Assembly (NCBI GenBank): GCA_943737045.1
Contig: CALSFV010000293.1
Location: 62,001-126,000, forward strand
DNA length: 64,000 nt
Direction of reading: 5' to 3'
Origin: Parapristionchus giblindavisi
Lineage: Eukaryota > Nematoda > Chromadorea > Rhabditida > Diplogasteridae
Below are positions 11,130 through 22,448 of the stretch, in pieces. Positions within the stretch are counted from its first letter, which is position 1. Each line of letters starts with the position of its first letter. The notes beneath the pieces are model-generated. The model was not told the origin of the DNA. It saw only the letters and a program-made list of their open reading frames with translations, and ran no database searches. The position numbers and the translations under genes were made by a program.

Positions 11130-12513
11130 CTATTTACTGTAGTTTGTTTCAATCATGTATGCCGTGACAAATGTACTTTCAAAATACTTGTGAAAGATTT
11201 CTTCGAGATTGAATGAAAATGTGGGCGTATTCCTTGAATTATCTGTTTTTACCCTTAACTGTCTCTAGCGTACTATTTCTTCATGATATGTTCTCCGAAC
11301 CATTTACAGACGAAGCTCGTCTTAAGTGCTACAGTCACGCTGTCAGTGATGATTGCTAGTTGAGAATTACAGGTGTTTTGTTTGAATTATCAGTTATGTG
11401 CGTGTAGCCGGTAAGCCTATCTGCAAGGCAGACTGTAAAATATGGCATACCTCATTTACTTCTGTAAGTATATATGTAATAATATGTGTGCGTGGATCAA
11501 TGAATGCAGATAATCATAATGAAGCTCTGCAAAAACTCTCAAAAATATGGAAAGCACTCAAATACTGGACTGAATGACAAAGTAGTGATAATAATCAAGA
11601 CTGTGCATAATTTTTTTCGTCGAGCTAATTTTACGACTTTTTTTCATAAGTGTCTCGAGTGCGTAAATTTTGTTAAAGATGGCACAAATTTATGTCGGTG
11701 AACAACTGATAGCATGACAATAAAACATGGATGAAAGCAACGAATACCATCAATATTCAATAATATTACAGACGTGATTATCATAATATTATACAAATAT
11801 TGTTATGCCTCTTTGGTGTCGATCACACAAAATCGTTTATTAAATGGTATCCCCAATAAGGCCCCTATGGTTTCAATGTGGGTCACATGCCCGCAAAATA
11901 CCTACCTGAGAACACAGTACACCTTCAAAGATTGATTACGTCAAATTTCTCTATGTTCAAAAGTTTTTCTCCCCTTTCTTCGTTTCTTTAAACTTTCATG
12001 CCATTTCATGCTATAATTTATGAAATTTCTAATGAAATTGGGACTTTCGACTTTTATGATTAAGACTTGGGAGTTTGAGGAGCTTTGAATATTCTAATCG
12101 AAACTGTCGACGTTTGCACGTCGCGACGGTCCATCGAATTTTTATGCTTCTGAAAAATAATTTCATAAAATAAAATAAATTTGAAGTGAGTTGTTTACCC
12201 TTAGTGACGGATTTTTGTAGAGAAATATGACCGAGAGTTGGAAAGTGTCCAAACAGTATGCCGGCTAAAAATTAAACTAAATTAGATCCACTAATTTGAA
12301 TATCACGATGTTTTAATTAGTATACAACATGACAAATTTCGTCATAGACGTATTATTGAGTACATTGATATCATGAAGCTTTGGAGTCAATAGAAGCTCT
12401 ATCACGCGATCAAATTCAAGAATGCACATTAGAGTTACTTTTGGTAATTACTTTCTTAACTATTTTGCGCTTATAGTCTGTAGCTTGTGAAACTTATTAG
12501 ATTGTATGATCAC

Positions 12514-15500
12514 CCCAGCTATGAAGCGAATTAAGAATAGAAGCATAGGCGGATACTCCGACAAATCCGCGACGAGAATTGTCAGCAGAAGCGTCAGTGG
12601 GATGAAACAAAATATTGTGATGCCGGCGAGCTGAAAGAAGAACGCCATATTGTAGGAGTACACGAAGCTGTATAAAACTGGCAAGATGCTCCAATCTATC
12701 AACTTTCGATCGAAAATTCAATAAAACTTTCGAGGTTTCGATCGAAATTTCGATTTAAAATTTCTTATCAAACTGGTATGGTCTAAACATAGATAATGCC
12801 TTGTCAACAATTTGTTCTCGCAAATAAAAAAAGGACGATAAATAGAAGTGAAAGTCGTCAAATCAAAGCGAGACTTACTTGAGAAAAGAAAATGGTAACA
12901 ATCCGATCTTGTGCCTTCTTCGTCTTCACGCTCACCATGTTTTCTTTTGACTGCAAATACACCAATTCGATTGAAAAAATCGATTTATTGATTACCATTT
13001 GCATTTTGAGCATAACTGTGGCGTGGATATTAAGAATGATTACGGGCGGCGACAGAAGAATTGTTACGAAGAGGAGATATTTCATTTCTGCAAACATACA
13101 TGATTTTGTATTTTTCTACCGTCCACTTTTTTCTTCACTCCAAGTTTTTTTCACTTCAAATGTTTTTGTGAAGTACATTTGGAATAATATCAGACCAGAA
13201 TCTGCGATCTTAAATATATTGACGAATATTTAAAATGGACTGTACTTTTGTTCAACTTTTGGGTCCCGTTAGTGCTGTGAACGAGATGTATTTCATCACA
13301 ATAAAAGAAATTAATAAATCATTGAACAGCAAGAGATCTCATATATGTATAAAGCGAGCATTGCGCCATTATCATACTCATAAACGTATTGGAAACACAT
13401 AAACAACTCGAGCAACAAGGGTATTTATCACGCGTGTCGCGTAAGGATCGAGACAAAATCGTGGGGTGGCCGGACAAAATATAACCCCTATTATATTGAC
13501 TATTTTTGGATAGCCCTGACAGTGCCGGAGAAGATAGCGTTTTGATTTTTTGTCTAAGACCATTTTGAACGAAGATAGACGCCGTTGACTGTCGGAATCT
13601 GTGAAAAAGTCGTGGCTTTCACCCGCAATAACTCGCTTTGGAATGGGAGTAGCGAAAATATCACAGAGACATAAATTATAGAGAATTTTCAGGAGAATCG
13701 AACTAACACAGGCAGAAATTACAAAATCGATTTTTGATTAACTTATGTGGCGGGAAGCTGACACTTGTATCACAAATCGATTTAGCACTTTTTTATTGGT
13801 TCAGATGATAGATATTGTGAAGACGCATCGATTGATATATAGTTATGGGGGTCGAATCGTGACCGCAATATGAGTTTTTCCCAAAAAACGTGTCTGAAAT
13901 CTCGGACTTAGCCGATTTCTCGCTCGAGAGATAGAAGGATCATTTTGATCTACCCACTCGTTCTCGCTGATCAATGATTTTTCTTGGCATTTCTGTGCAT
14001 TGAACTCGAAAAAAAGCGCAGAAATAAATGAAAATCATAACTAAAAACTAATTATAAGGTGGAATTAATATGCAAACAATGAAATATGAACAAGCAACAA
14101 TCTACTTATCAAAGATGGAGTGTATTCCGGCCTCGATAGTCTCCCGAAGAAAACCCTCCTCATCCTGCATATCATTATCTCATTAAATTCGTCTTCATCT
14201 TCTTCCTCATCCTCGCCATCAAAGACGTCATTTTCCATCTCCAATTCCTCCTCCGACTCGTTTCTTCTCCGCTCACTTGTGTTCTTCGTAGTGGAAGAAC
14301 ACTGGAAGTGGAACAATATATTCTGGAAACTGGGAAACCTGTTGGAAACACTTGAAAACACGTAAAACTAACAAAAAAGTTGGTAAATCACTGATCAGCG
14401 AGAGAAGAGTGGGTAGATCAAAGTGACTCTTCCACCTCTCGAGCGAGAAATCGGCTAAGTCCGAGATTTCAGACTCGTTTTTTTGGGAAAAAACTCATAT
14501 TGCGGTCACGATTCGACCCCCATAACTATACATCAATCGATGCGTCTTCACAATATCTAACATCTGAACCAATAAAAAAGTGTTAAATCAATTTGTAGTG
14601 CAAACGTCAGCTTCCCGCCACATAAGTTGATCAAAAATCGATTTTGTAATTTCTGCCTGTGTTAGTTCGATTCGCCTGAAAATTCTCTACAATTTATGCC
14701 TTTGTGATATTTTCGCTATTCCCATTCCAAAGCGAGCTATTGCGGGTGAAAGGCAAGACTTTTCCACAAATTCCGACAGTCAACGGCGTCTATCTTCGTC
14801 AAAATTGATCTTAGACAAAAAATCGAAACGCTATCTTCTCCAGTACTGTCAGGGCTATCCAAAAATGATTTAAACCAAATTTTCATTTTTTCATTGTCCG
14901 ACAGTTGTATTGATCCTTACGCGACACGCGTGTTATGATCTTTATAAAAGTAGAGAAAGAGGCGAAAATAAAATTGATAAAGATCGAGAAAACTAGTTTA
15001 GAAAGAACGTACCCATTCCAAAGTAAGGAAGATTTCCGGGAACTCCTAAAACAAAAACAGTGCCGCCTCGTTCGGTTATCCAGGAGATGTCTGGATGCTG
15101 CAATTATTCAGTTTGTTTTGAGGGCAGTATGACATTTTGGAACTGCCGTTGTGGAACGAGGACGCTTTGGAACAGGACGAATAGGAACAAGATATTTTGG
15201 ACCTATGCCGAATAGGAACCATGCCGTTATGGACCCTGACATTTTGGAACTACCCCATTTTAGAACCTGGACATTTTGGAACTCGGCCGATTTGGAACCG
15301 TGACATTTTGGAACCCGGACATTTTGGAACTCGGCCGTTTTGGAACCGGGACATTCTGGAACCCGGACATTTTGGAACTCGGTCGTTTTGGAACCGGGAC
15401 ATTTTGGTACTCCTCGTTGATACACTTTTTTCACTCTTTAACATATCCATGGAACCAATTTTCTAAACTTTTTTGAATGTATTCATTATTAGCGTAATTC

Positions 15501-18500
15501 TCATGTTTTCATGAGTTTTTTTTTCCACTCAATGTATAGTATCGTTTAAAAAAATATTTCTTGCGTGTTTAATTGTTAGACATACTGAAAAGTCAGTCCC
15601 CGGAATGGGAGTAAAGCTAAATCCTAGTAAATATGGGCATTCCCTGTAGTGATAACAAAAACGTGGAATTTAGTTTGGTCATGAATCGTCAAAGTTACTT
15701 TTGTTCATTGATTTGCAAAATGTAGCGTCATTCCACATTTTTTTGGTCGTTCCGGATTTTTCACTTCTAAATATACTTTATTTCTGAAATACGTTCAAGT
15801 CACGGCGAAGATTGTTGCCAATGTTGAAGACAACATACGTTATTTCTTCTAACTAGAAAGGTAGTTTGGTTTGCTTGTTCTTTGAAATAAAGTTGTGATT
15901 GAAGATGGAGACTCGCGAATGTTTATGCAATCCTCTAGTACAAATGATATGCAAAAATTTGAGTGCACTCTTGCAAACCCCTTATTGTAGTGGCAAACCC
16001 GTTGATTTGATATGATGGTCACGGGATCTATATCTGTTGCCGAAACTTTAAAAAAGCGCCTGAACTTCAAGCAGTGATTTGTTTGTGATTCTATCAATCA
16101 ATAGTTAGATAAAAAGATTTAGTACACGGTAGCAGAATATATGTTGCCATCTTTCTGTTTCCACAGTTTGTTCACGAAAATATTCGTGTAACCTTTGTGA
16201 TTTTTACAGGAAAAAAGTAGTAAAAAGTGAAAAGCAAAACCGGGGATACTAAAAAAAACTAAAATGTCTCGGTTCCAAAACGTCCGAGTTCCATAATGTC
16301 CCGGTTCCTAAACGGCCGAGTTCCAAAATGTCCCGGTTCCAAAACGTCCGAGTTCCAAAATGTCCCGGTTCCAAAACGTCCGACTTCCAAAATGTCCCGG
16401 TTCCAAAACGGCCGAGTTCCAAAATGACCGAGTTCCAAAATGTCCCGGTTCCAAAACGTCCGAGTTCCAAAATGTCCCGGTTCCAAAACGGCCGAGTTCC
16501 AAAATTTCCCAGTTACAAAATGGGAGAGTTCCAAAATGGGGGAGTTCCAAAACGTTAGAGTTCCAAAATTTCTAGTTCCAAAGTGTCTCGTTCTAATTTG
16601 GCATCGTTCCTTTTTGGACGGTTCCAAAATGTCCTCGTTCCACAACGGCAGTTCCAAAATCTCATACTGCCGTTTTGAGATGTAATCTTTTTTCCGACGC
16701 AATCAGCATTGATGTAGTGTGTAATGCCTAATGTCCAAATCAACTGAGCCCATAATTAATCCAATCAAACTTCAGAAATCCAAAAAAGGACATTTGAACG
16801 AAGAAAGATTCACGAACCTTCATTATTTCCGCTGCTTCGTCGCAATCCTTACCGAAATAGCCAAAACCTACTCCGGCAAAGAAAAGCAGCACACTCTCGC
16901 CGAACAAAAATACAAATTGAACCCTAAAACGGTCGCTTGTGCGATGTTAGAAAGTTTTGGAAAAAAATGAAAACATGTCCACGTTTTCACACACTCTTTG
17001 ATTTTTCTTTTTTTTCCTGGTTTTTGCTTACTATTTCAAGTCAATTTATATATACAATGTAAACCCGCAAGCACTTAGCACAATTTACAAGCAAATTTAA
17101 TTTAATAAAATTACCTATTTGAGAAGACGAGCACTTTCGAATTCATACTTCGCATTATTCTCATATGTATTCGCATGAGCAGAAAGAGAAACGCCGGCAC
17201 TACCGCGAAAACCACGAGCGCTATTGTTCCCTGGAATTGATTTTTTTTATTTATCGATTGAACCTTAAAGGGAGCGTAACCTCACTCAATGGTCTCTTCA
17301 TTGCGCACACTATTTCTCAGTTCTCTAACAACGAGAGAGCATTGCGCGTCGAAGATACCATTGAGTGAGGTTACATTTACATTTACATTATAACAACTTT
17401 ATTCAGCTGTGTTGGGGGTAGCTGGGTCGCCATTAGGGTTCTCCAAGGAGCGTATAAGGAGAGGAGCAGAGGAGGAGAGGAGGAGAGGGGAGGAGAGGAG
17501 AGGAGAGGAGGGGATAAGGAGAGGAGCAGGAGCGCAAGGAGTGAGGTTACGCTCCCTTTAAAAACGATTTGACTGCAAAGTAGTCATTTCGTGAATACCA
17601 ACCATCACGTAGCGTTCACTTTTTGAATTACAAAAGCGAACACCAAAAATTAAATTTTTTTCGTCAACATCTTGAACGCAAAAAATAAACATTGTAGTCC
17701 ATGCTGCAATTCGGGCATGGCTTAATATTTTATCTGTGCATATCGCGCGGACAGGGTCAACCAATTGATCGCAGGCATGGCCAGGGGTGTGCATTTTTCG
17801 TTTTTCGATTTTTCGATTTTTTCGATTTTTCGAATCTTTCTCGAAAAACTTTTTCGACGAAAAATTTTTCGAAAAAGATTCGAAAAATTCGAAAAAAAGT
17901 TTTACATAAAAATGCTCGAAATATTCAAAATTTATAGCATTTTTAATGAAATTTTAAAATTTTGGAACTAAAATTACAATTTCATTTGAGCCAAAAGATA
18001 TATTTTATCATGTAAACAGCTTCAATTAAGAATCACACAATTGCAATTCTTGTATTTCCACCATATCGAAAGATCTTACATCGCAAAATGTGCACTGTAA
18101 GCCAATCAATTCCATATACTGCATGATTTGTTCACCCAATGTGGGTTAGCAGCATTACGGAATGAGTTTAATTTTTAAATTGAAAAAAATAAATTATTTA
18201 GAACTCTACTTACCTTTAATATTTTGTCAAGACTGGGCTTGACTCACAAGGGGATGCTGGCAACTTGTCCTGGTCATTTGAGATGGCAATAAGATGACTA
18301 GGATCTGTTTTCGATGAAGATGATTCATATTATTGCAAACTCATATTTCCAGTGTAAGGTGGGAGCATCCCCTTGACAATGGAAATCGAAAACAATAAAA
18401 AAATCATTTTTTCCTTTCTTTAGTTAGTTTCCTACTTCATTTGAGTTTTTTTTTCGATTTTTTTCGAATTTTTCGAAATACAAAATCGAAAATTTTTCGT

Positions 18501-19581
18501 TTTTCGAATTTTTTTCGAAAATCTTTTTTCGCACACCCCTGGGCTGGCCTAATAATTTCTGGCATTCGCTTCGATCGGTAGATCAGAGAAGTAAGCGCCC
18601 AGAAATATCTTTTTTTTTTCGTTTCTAACTCACCAAAAGGAATTGTTTGTTCAATCCCATCCGACATATTGGGCCTTCGCAATATAAAATCGGATACGCT
18701 ATGAGGTAGTGCATACGAAAGAGGAAACAATAGAAAAACTCCAGTATGATGTTGAGAATCTGAAATGGTGATTATGATCATTTGAATCTTCTCTGTCAGC
18801 ACTCTTTCGCTTTCATTGTCTGCAAGAAATTGTGGCCAGAGTGGAGATTCAAATTCGCAATACAATAAGGTAAAGTTTCGTCATAAGCTTATAAGCAGGA
18901 AATCGAGCAAAGTAGTGCAATTTCGGTGAGTTTTATATTCTCTCAAAATTTTAGTTGTTTTTGTATTACCTGATTAACAATATATCCTATTCGTATGTCT
19001 TTGCTGTATGCATGGCTCTTCTTTATGAGGATGTAGAATATGAGAGGATGCACGGAGCAGAGGGAAATGAATGGTAGAATCATTTCGAAACTGGAAGTTA
19101 ACGTAATCTTTTTAAAAATATGTCTAAGTAAGTATGATCTTAATTTATATGGTATAAGACAACTGTTAACAACGTGTTTGCAGATGAAAAACTTGGATTG
19201 AGGAGATGGTTATCATTTTGTGATATCCTTATTCCACAGTATTCTGGTCCAAGCCATTTTTCTTCCAAAGCAAGACAAAGGAGAGACCATTGTATTCGAG
19301 AGAGTTTGTATGTTGAGCGGTCGTTCTTGCTTTGAAAGTCATGAGAACGCTGTGATTCATCACGTTGTTTTCAGCAAGAAGTGAGGCAAAGGCACACCCC
19401 GTGCTCATATCCTCCTCTCTGGCAACGATCTCTCGTAGACAACGAACGAGCGAGAGAGTGTGGCCAGCGCGGATAGTTACAAATAAATAAATATAGGTGA
19501 GTCAACATACGCCATTAAATAGTCCAAAGCAAAGTCGCGATCCCAATCGAGCTTGAACCGCACGCTTTCATTATTTTGCAT
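12514..19581 (-). CDS. STR-superfamily serpentine receptor (class I/H-like), diverged
   Basis: Nine exons in order with consistent phases: 19581-19511, 19090-18970, 18759-18634, 17230-17115, 16923-16818, 15097-15013, 13087-12996, 12950-12879, 12630-12514 (302 codons). The start is MQNNESVRFKLDWDRDFALD. Exon 3 carries the YCEGPICRMG motif, exon 5 GYFGKDCDEAAEIMK, exon 6 HPDISWITERGG, exon 8 VKTKKAQDRIVTIFFSQ and exon 9 a helix ending YPPMLLFLIRFIAG. Lengths equal the paralogues' except exon 4 (116 instead of 125 nt). Seven hydrophobic segments are visible. Exons 10-11 were not found: either exon 9 reads on to a stop at 12460 or the tail has diverged. Introns are swollen by insertions. It is the most diverged receptor here, presumably a plasma-membrane chemoreceptor. 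Confidence 0.75.
13429..14932. mobile_element. Foldback element in a receptor intron, 1.5 kb
   Basis: The ends CACGCGTGTCGCGTAAGGAT and ATCCTTACGCGACACGCGTG are perfect 20-bp or longer inverted repeats with TTAT on both sides (13425-13428 and 14933-14936), a possible 4-bp target duplication. Arms of about 550-600 bp pair throughout (for example TTTGGAATGGGAGTAGCG with CGCTATTCCCATTCCAAA). The unique centre (about 14040-14370) has overlapping Ser-rich and Glu/Asp-rich open frames on opposite strands, not convincing as genes. It lies between receptor exons 6 and 7. Confidence 0.75.
15123..16671. mobile_element. Foldback element with minisatellite arms, hAT-like 8-bp target duplication
   Basis: The element starts GGCAGTATGACATTTTGGAA and ends TTCCAAAATCTCATACTGCC. 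GTTTTGAG is present on both sides (15115-15122 and 16672-16679), a perfect 8-bp target duplication. Inner arms are arrays of a unit of about 16-17 bp (ACATTTTGGAACYCGG), tandem on the left (about 15125-15415) and reverse-complemented on the right (about 16260-16660). The arrays give long meaningless open frames on both strands. It sits in an intron of the receptor gene, 25 bp upstream of the exon 6 acceptor. Confidence 0.8.
15903..16195. repeat. Family-4 TIR/tRNA-like element nested in the foldback element
   Basis: It begins AGATGGAGACTCGCGAATG and ends TTCACGAAAATATTCGTG, the same ends as the better-preserved copy at 27847-28197, and contains a decayed tRNA-like stretch (ATTGTAGTGGCAAACCCGTT, TTGCCGAAACTTT). 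It occupies the spacer between the two minisatellite arms. Confidence 0.55.
17266..17562. mobile_element. Family-2 MITE (GGGAGCGTAACCTC ends) with GA-rich core
   Basis: Ends TTAAAGGGAGCGTAACCTCA and TGAGGTTACGCTCCCTTTAA are near-perfect inverted repeats. Inside, a second palindrome (CTCAATGGTCTCTTCATTGC against CCATTGAGTGAGGTTAC) is followed by a GGAGAGGAGAGGAG tract at about 17450-17530. Other copies lie at 51994-52113, 56992-57103 and 62976-63097. It lies in the intron between receptor exons 3 and 4. Confidence 0.75.
17782..18541. mobile_element. hAT-like foldback element (CAGGGGTGTGC ends)
   Basis: Ends CAGGGGTGTGC and GCACACCCCTG are perfect 11-bp inverted repeats of the hAT type, followed inward by long TTTTTCGATTTTTCGA arms on both sides. 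Flanking 8-mers (GGCATGGC, GGCTGGCC) match only partly, so the target duplication is uncertain. No transposase is present. It lies in the intron between receptor exons 3 and 4. Confidence 0.65.
18795..18860. repeat. CTCTCTCG-hairpin MITE (family 1), partial
   Basis: It has CACTCTTTCGCTTTCATTGT, then GGCCAGAGTGGAGATTCAAA, inside the receptor intron next to exon 3. Confidence 0.5.
19235..19354. mobile_element. 120-bp palindromic MITE, copy 2
   Basis: Identical by eye over 120 bp to 374-493, here without TA tracts and lying in intron 1 of the receptor gene (between 19510 and 19091). Confidence 0.75.
19415..19485. repeat. CTCTCTCG-hairpin MITE (family 1), partial
   Basis: Contains CTCTCTGGCAACGATCTCTC, then CGAGAGAGTGTGGCCAGCGC, in intron 1 of the receptor gene. 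Confidence 0.5.
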
Positions 19582-19671
19582 TGAATAGTCGTTTCTAATT
19601 GGTCATTGGCATTAGCTCACGAAATGAAACATTGAAGACGGAATAACTGGAATATTGTAAATTCAGATATA

Positions 19672-19771
19672 TTTAAAGGTACACCCGAGCTCTCGCTCTG
19701 TCAATTCTCTCTCGCTTTATTTGCCTACGAGAGAGTGATGCCTGAGCGGAGAGCGCTGTGCGACTTTAATT
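19672..19771. repeat. CTCTCTCG-hairpin MITE (family 1)
   Basis: Palindrome with TTAAAGGTACACCCGAGCTC on the left, ATTCTCTCTCGCTTT in the arm and CTACGAGAGAGTGATGCCTG on the right, ending in ACTTTAA. It is immediately upstream of the receptor start codon at 19581, so it could influence its promoter. No gene is recognised from here to about 21770; a weakly hydrophobic open frame at 20436-20669 (minus) lacks motif support. Confidence 0.6.
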
Positions 19772-21760
19772 TGAAATAAATTATCGTCATTCGCTTAAAT
19801 GAGAACTTGATTTCTGTTAAACTAAAAGACGTATATAATATATTTTATCAAAGTGCGTATGCACGAAGCGAGACAAATTCTGGTAGCGAAAGAGAAAGGT
19901 TTCAAAAATATGTCGGTACTGAATGAGATGGATTTGCATAGAGGACGCGGATCATACATGCATCGGTTGGAAGGAACTCTCCCAGGACGCAGTGGCCCCT
20001 CTCTTGGGCGATGCAAAGGAAAAGTGCCAGTGACGATATTGATAATGTGTGAGCGAATATATCGTTAGGGCGACGTTCAAGAAATACCCTAATTTGATTC
20101 GGTAAGTTCTTCGCCCTATCGTTATAGGAATTGCAAAGTGCGACGACGGCAAAGTGCGATCGAACGTCTACAGTGATTGAATATGATATGAATATCGGCT
20201 ATAATTGACCGTAATCGGAATATATAATGGTAGTCTGGACATGAGAACAGGTGGATAACGTGCAGTTCTGAAAAACAGTCGGTTCATCAAGAAATTTTAT
20301 GGATCGGATTAGCTACTTTTTGATGAACATTAATGCTAAAAAAACATTCCGTTCAACAGAGGAAAATAAACCAATTATTTTTAAAGCCATGCTAAGTCTT
20401 TTACTAACAGTAGTTAGAACCATAAATAGAATTTATTAAACAAATAAAATAATAGACGACAAAATAGAGTAGAGAGTAGCAACGAAAAGGGCAAACGCGA
20501 AATAGATCAGCGAGCAGATCGATCCAAGATACGTCGTAAATATGCGAATAATTCGAAAAGCATAACAAATGTTGCAAAAGTATTTCCGATAACTAGAACT
20601 ACTTGGGCTGCTCGCAATATTCTTGTGAAAGATTACGGATTCATGCGTGCTGCTGGAAACGCCGTACACCTAATACTATATATCTGGGCCTATTTCCATA
20701 AGCAGGTGAAATTGACTGACAGAAACTGATCATTGTTCCACTACTTGCGCTGATTCTTTTTTCACCTGTGCAGTCAGTTTCATTTTACAGGTATTCAAGC
20801 AATGAGTGAACAAAAACACCCAGTAATATGTCATAATGCATATTATACTTCACAAGAGCCTTTGCAGAATTCCAGAGTGGAGTAAAAATATCCTACTTTT
20901 GAAAATCTGTAGAATGCATGCCCACTAGCAGCTGTGAGGAAACACTTAATCTTTAATCCAATACACTTCAGGCAATGCCATCATTACCGTTACAATTATA
21001 TGTGTTTGATGCGTGGAATAATTGGGTAGAATAGCCAATATCGGCAAGTCAGTAAAAGGTGATACGGGTGATATTGTATGATTGTTTACGTGCCAGACAA
21101 GGTGTATAGATGATAATTGTCTGAAAAAATATATAACCTCATGACTGAGTGTTGTGATAATGTATTCTGTGTGGTGTAACGCATTCTTATCGTCATCCAG
21201 CTGCACTAATTATGCGCCCACATATATAAAAATATACATATAAAAAGTATCATCGACGCACTAACAATGCGAAAATAAATCAAGAATAATAAGATGACGT
21301 TTATATACAGATATGTATATAGGCTTTATTATTTAAATAGACAATAGAAGACTCATTGTCAGTGTATTTGCCATAAATTGAATAATGAATAATGCACTAC
21401 AACATCAGAAACTAAGATAAAGCCATCAACATCACGATGAGCTGACCAATAAAAAAAAGACTTGAACGCGTATCATCTGTGAAGGACGTCATGACCATTG
21501 TGCGAACGTGATAAAGATTGATTTTTTTATTATTTTAAATATTCATTTTCAGTCTAGTCGGGTAAGAAAGGTCTAAAACGAAGAAGAAAGAGAACGAGAA
21601 GATTAATTAAAGGCCTCTAATTGTTAGCTGAATAGAGACGCTTGTATTTTTTTTTAAAAGAAGAAGAAACGATTAATCAAATTTACAGAAAAAAAACATC
21701 TACCATCGATGTCCAGTATGAAACATTGAATTGCATGAATCTCATTTTTTTTTCATTTAG

Positions 21761-21777
21761 CCCCCCCCCCCCCCCCC
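21761..21777. repeat. Poly-C tract
   Basis: Seventeen consecutive C residues directly before the duplicated astacin upstream segment. Confidence 0.95.
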
Positions 21778-21892
21778 AGCGAATCTACGTTTAGCCGGAA
21801 TATCATGAATGTGCATTTCTCTTTCAAAACATATCATTGTGCCTGTTTCAATTTAAACATCCGCATAAAGCACGCAAAATTCGAGAATGCAG
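21778..21892 (+). repeat. Duplicate of the astacin upstream region
   Basis: The order GAATCTACGTTTAGCCGGAA, TATCATGAATG, TTTCAAAACATATC, TGTTTCAATTTAAACATC matches 22264-22370 (GAATCGACCTTTAGCCGGAA, TATCAAGAACA, TTCCAAAACATATCC, TGTTTCAATTTGAACATC) directly upstream of the plus-strand astacin gene. Here it is followed by no astacin exon. It looks like a leftover promoter from a further duplication. Confidence 0.6.
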
Positions 21893-22374
21893 TGTACAAG
21901 CATCGATTTGATAATGAAAAGCGGTCAAAATATGAGAATCCGTCTCAAGTATGCGATTATTTACTATGATAAGTAGTGGGACAAGGTTAAAAAGACAAAA
22001 ATATTCCAAATCTTGAAGCTTTAGCCCCAATCGCAGTAGCGAAGTACGTAGTGTCGTTGGTATAATAGTTGCGTTTTTGAAAGCATAAAGTTCTTTTAAG
22101 CGATCTTGTTATACCATTGAAAATGGCATGTTCACATTACATCATGAACCAAAAAGATCTAAATACATATGCTTTTTTCAGTTTCACAATTAGAGAGCTC
22201 TTCCTAAAATGTGCCTTTGCAAACGTTGAAATCGAAGAAAGAGTGTAAACTATAGTTTGGGAACATGGAATCGACCTTTAGCCGGAATATCAAGAACACT
22301 CTTCATTTCTTTTCCAAAACATATCCCTGTACATGTTTCAATTTGAACATCTGCCGAAAATACACAAAAATCCG

Positions 22375-22382
22375 TATAAAAG
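22375..22382 (+). promoter_or_regulatory. TATA-like box of the plus-strand astacin gene
   Basis: TATAAAAG lies 67 bp upstream of the start codon at 22449. It is conserved, with its flanks (GATCAATCTATCAAATATTC-like), in the inverted copy at 34066-34073. Confidence 0.5.
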
Positions 22383-22448
22383 GGTCAATCTATCAAATAT
22401 TCTCCACAATTCAAGAGTCTTTCGAACTCTTCTCCTTCCTCTCCCAAC

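Noticed and set aside
15140..16700. Long open frames with repeated GRFGTGTFWN or GSKTAEFQNV motifs
   Set aside because: They arise from the minisatellite arms of a foldback element; the same repeat is open in several frames on both strands.
16731..16970. A plus-strand 79-residue protein that looked like a small histone-fold (CENP-W-like) gene
   Set aside because: The minus strand at 16923-16818 is exon 5 of the receptor: the exact family length of 106 nt, correct phases and the motif GKDCDEAAEIMK. The plus-strand frame is most simply its shadow.
20436..20669. A hydrophobic minus-strand frame, perhaps another membrane protein exon
   Set aside because: None of the receptor motifs is present and no neighbouring exons with the family lengths were found.
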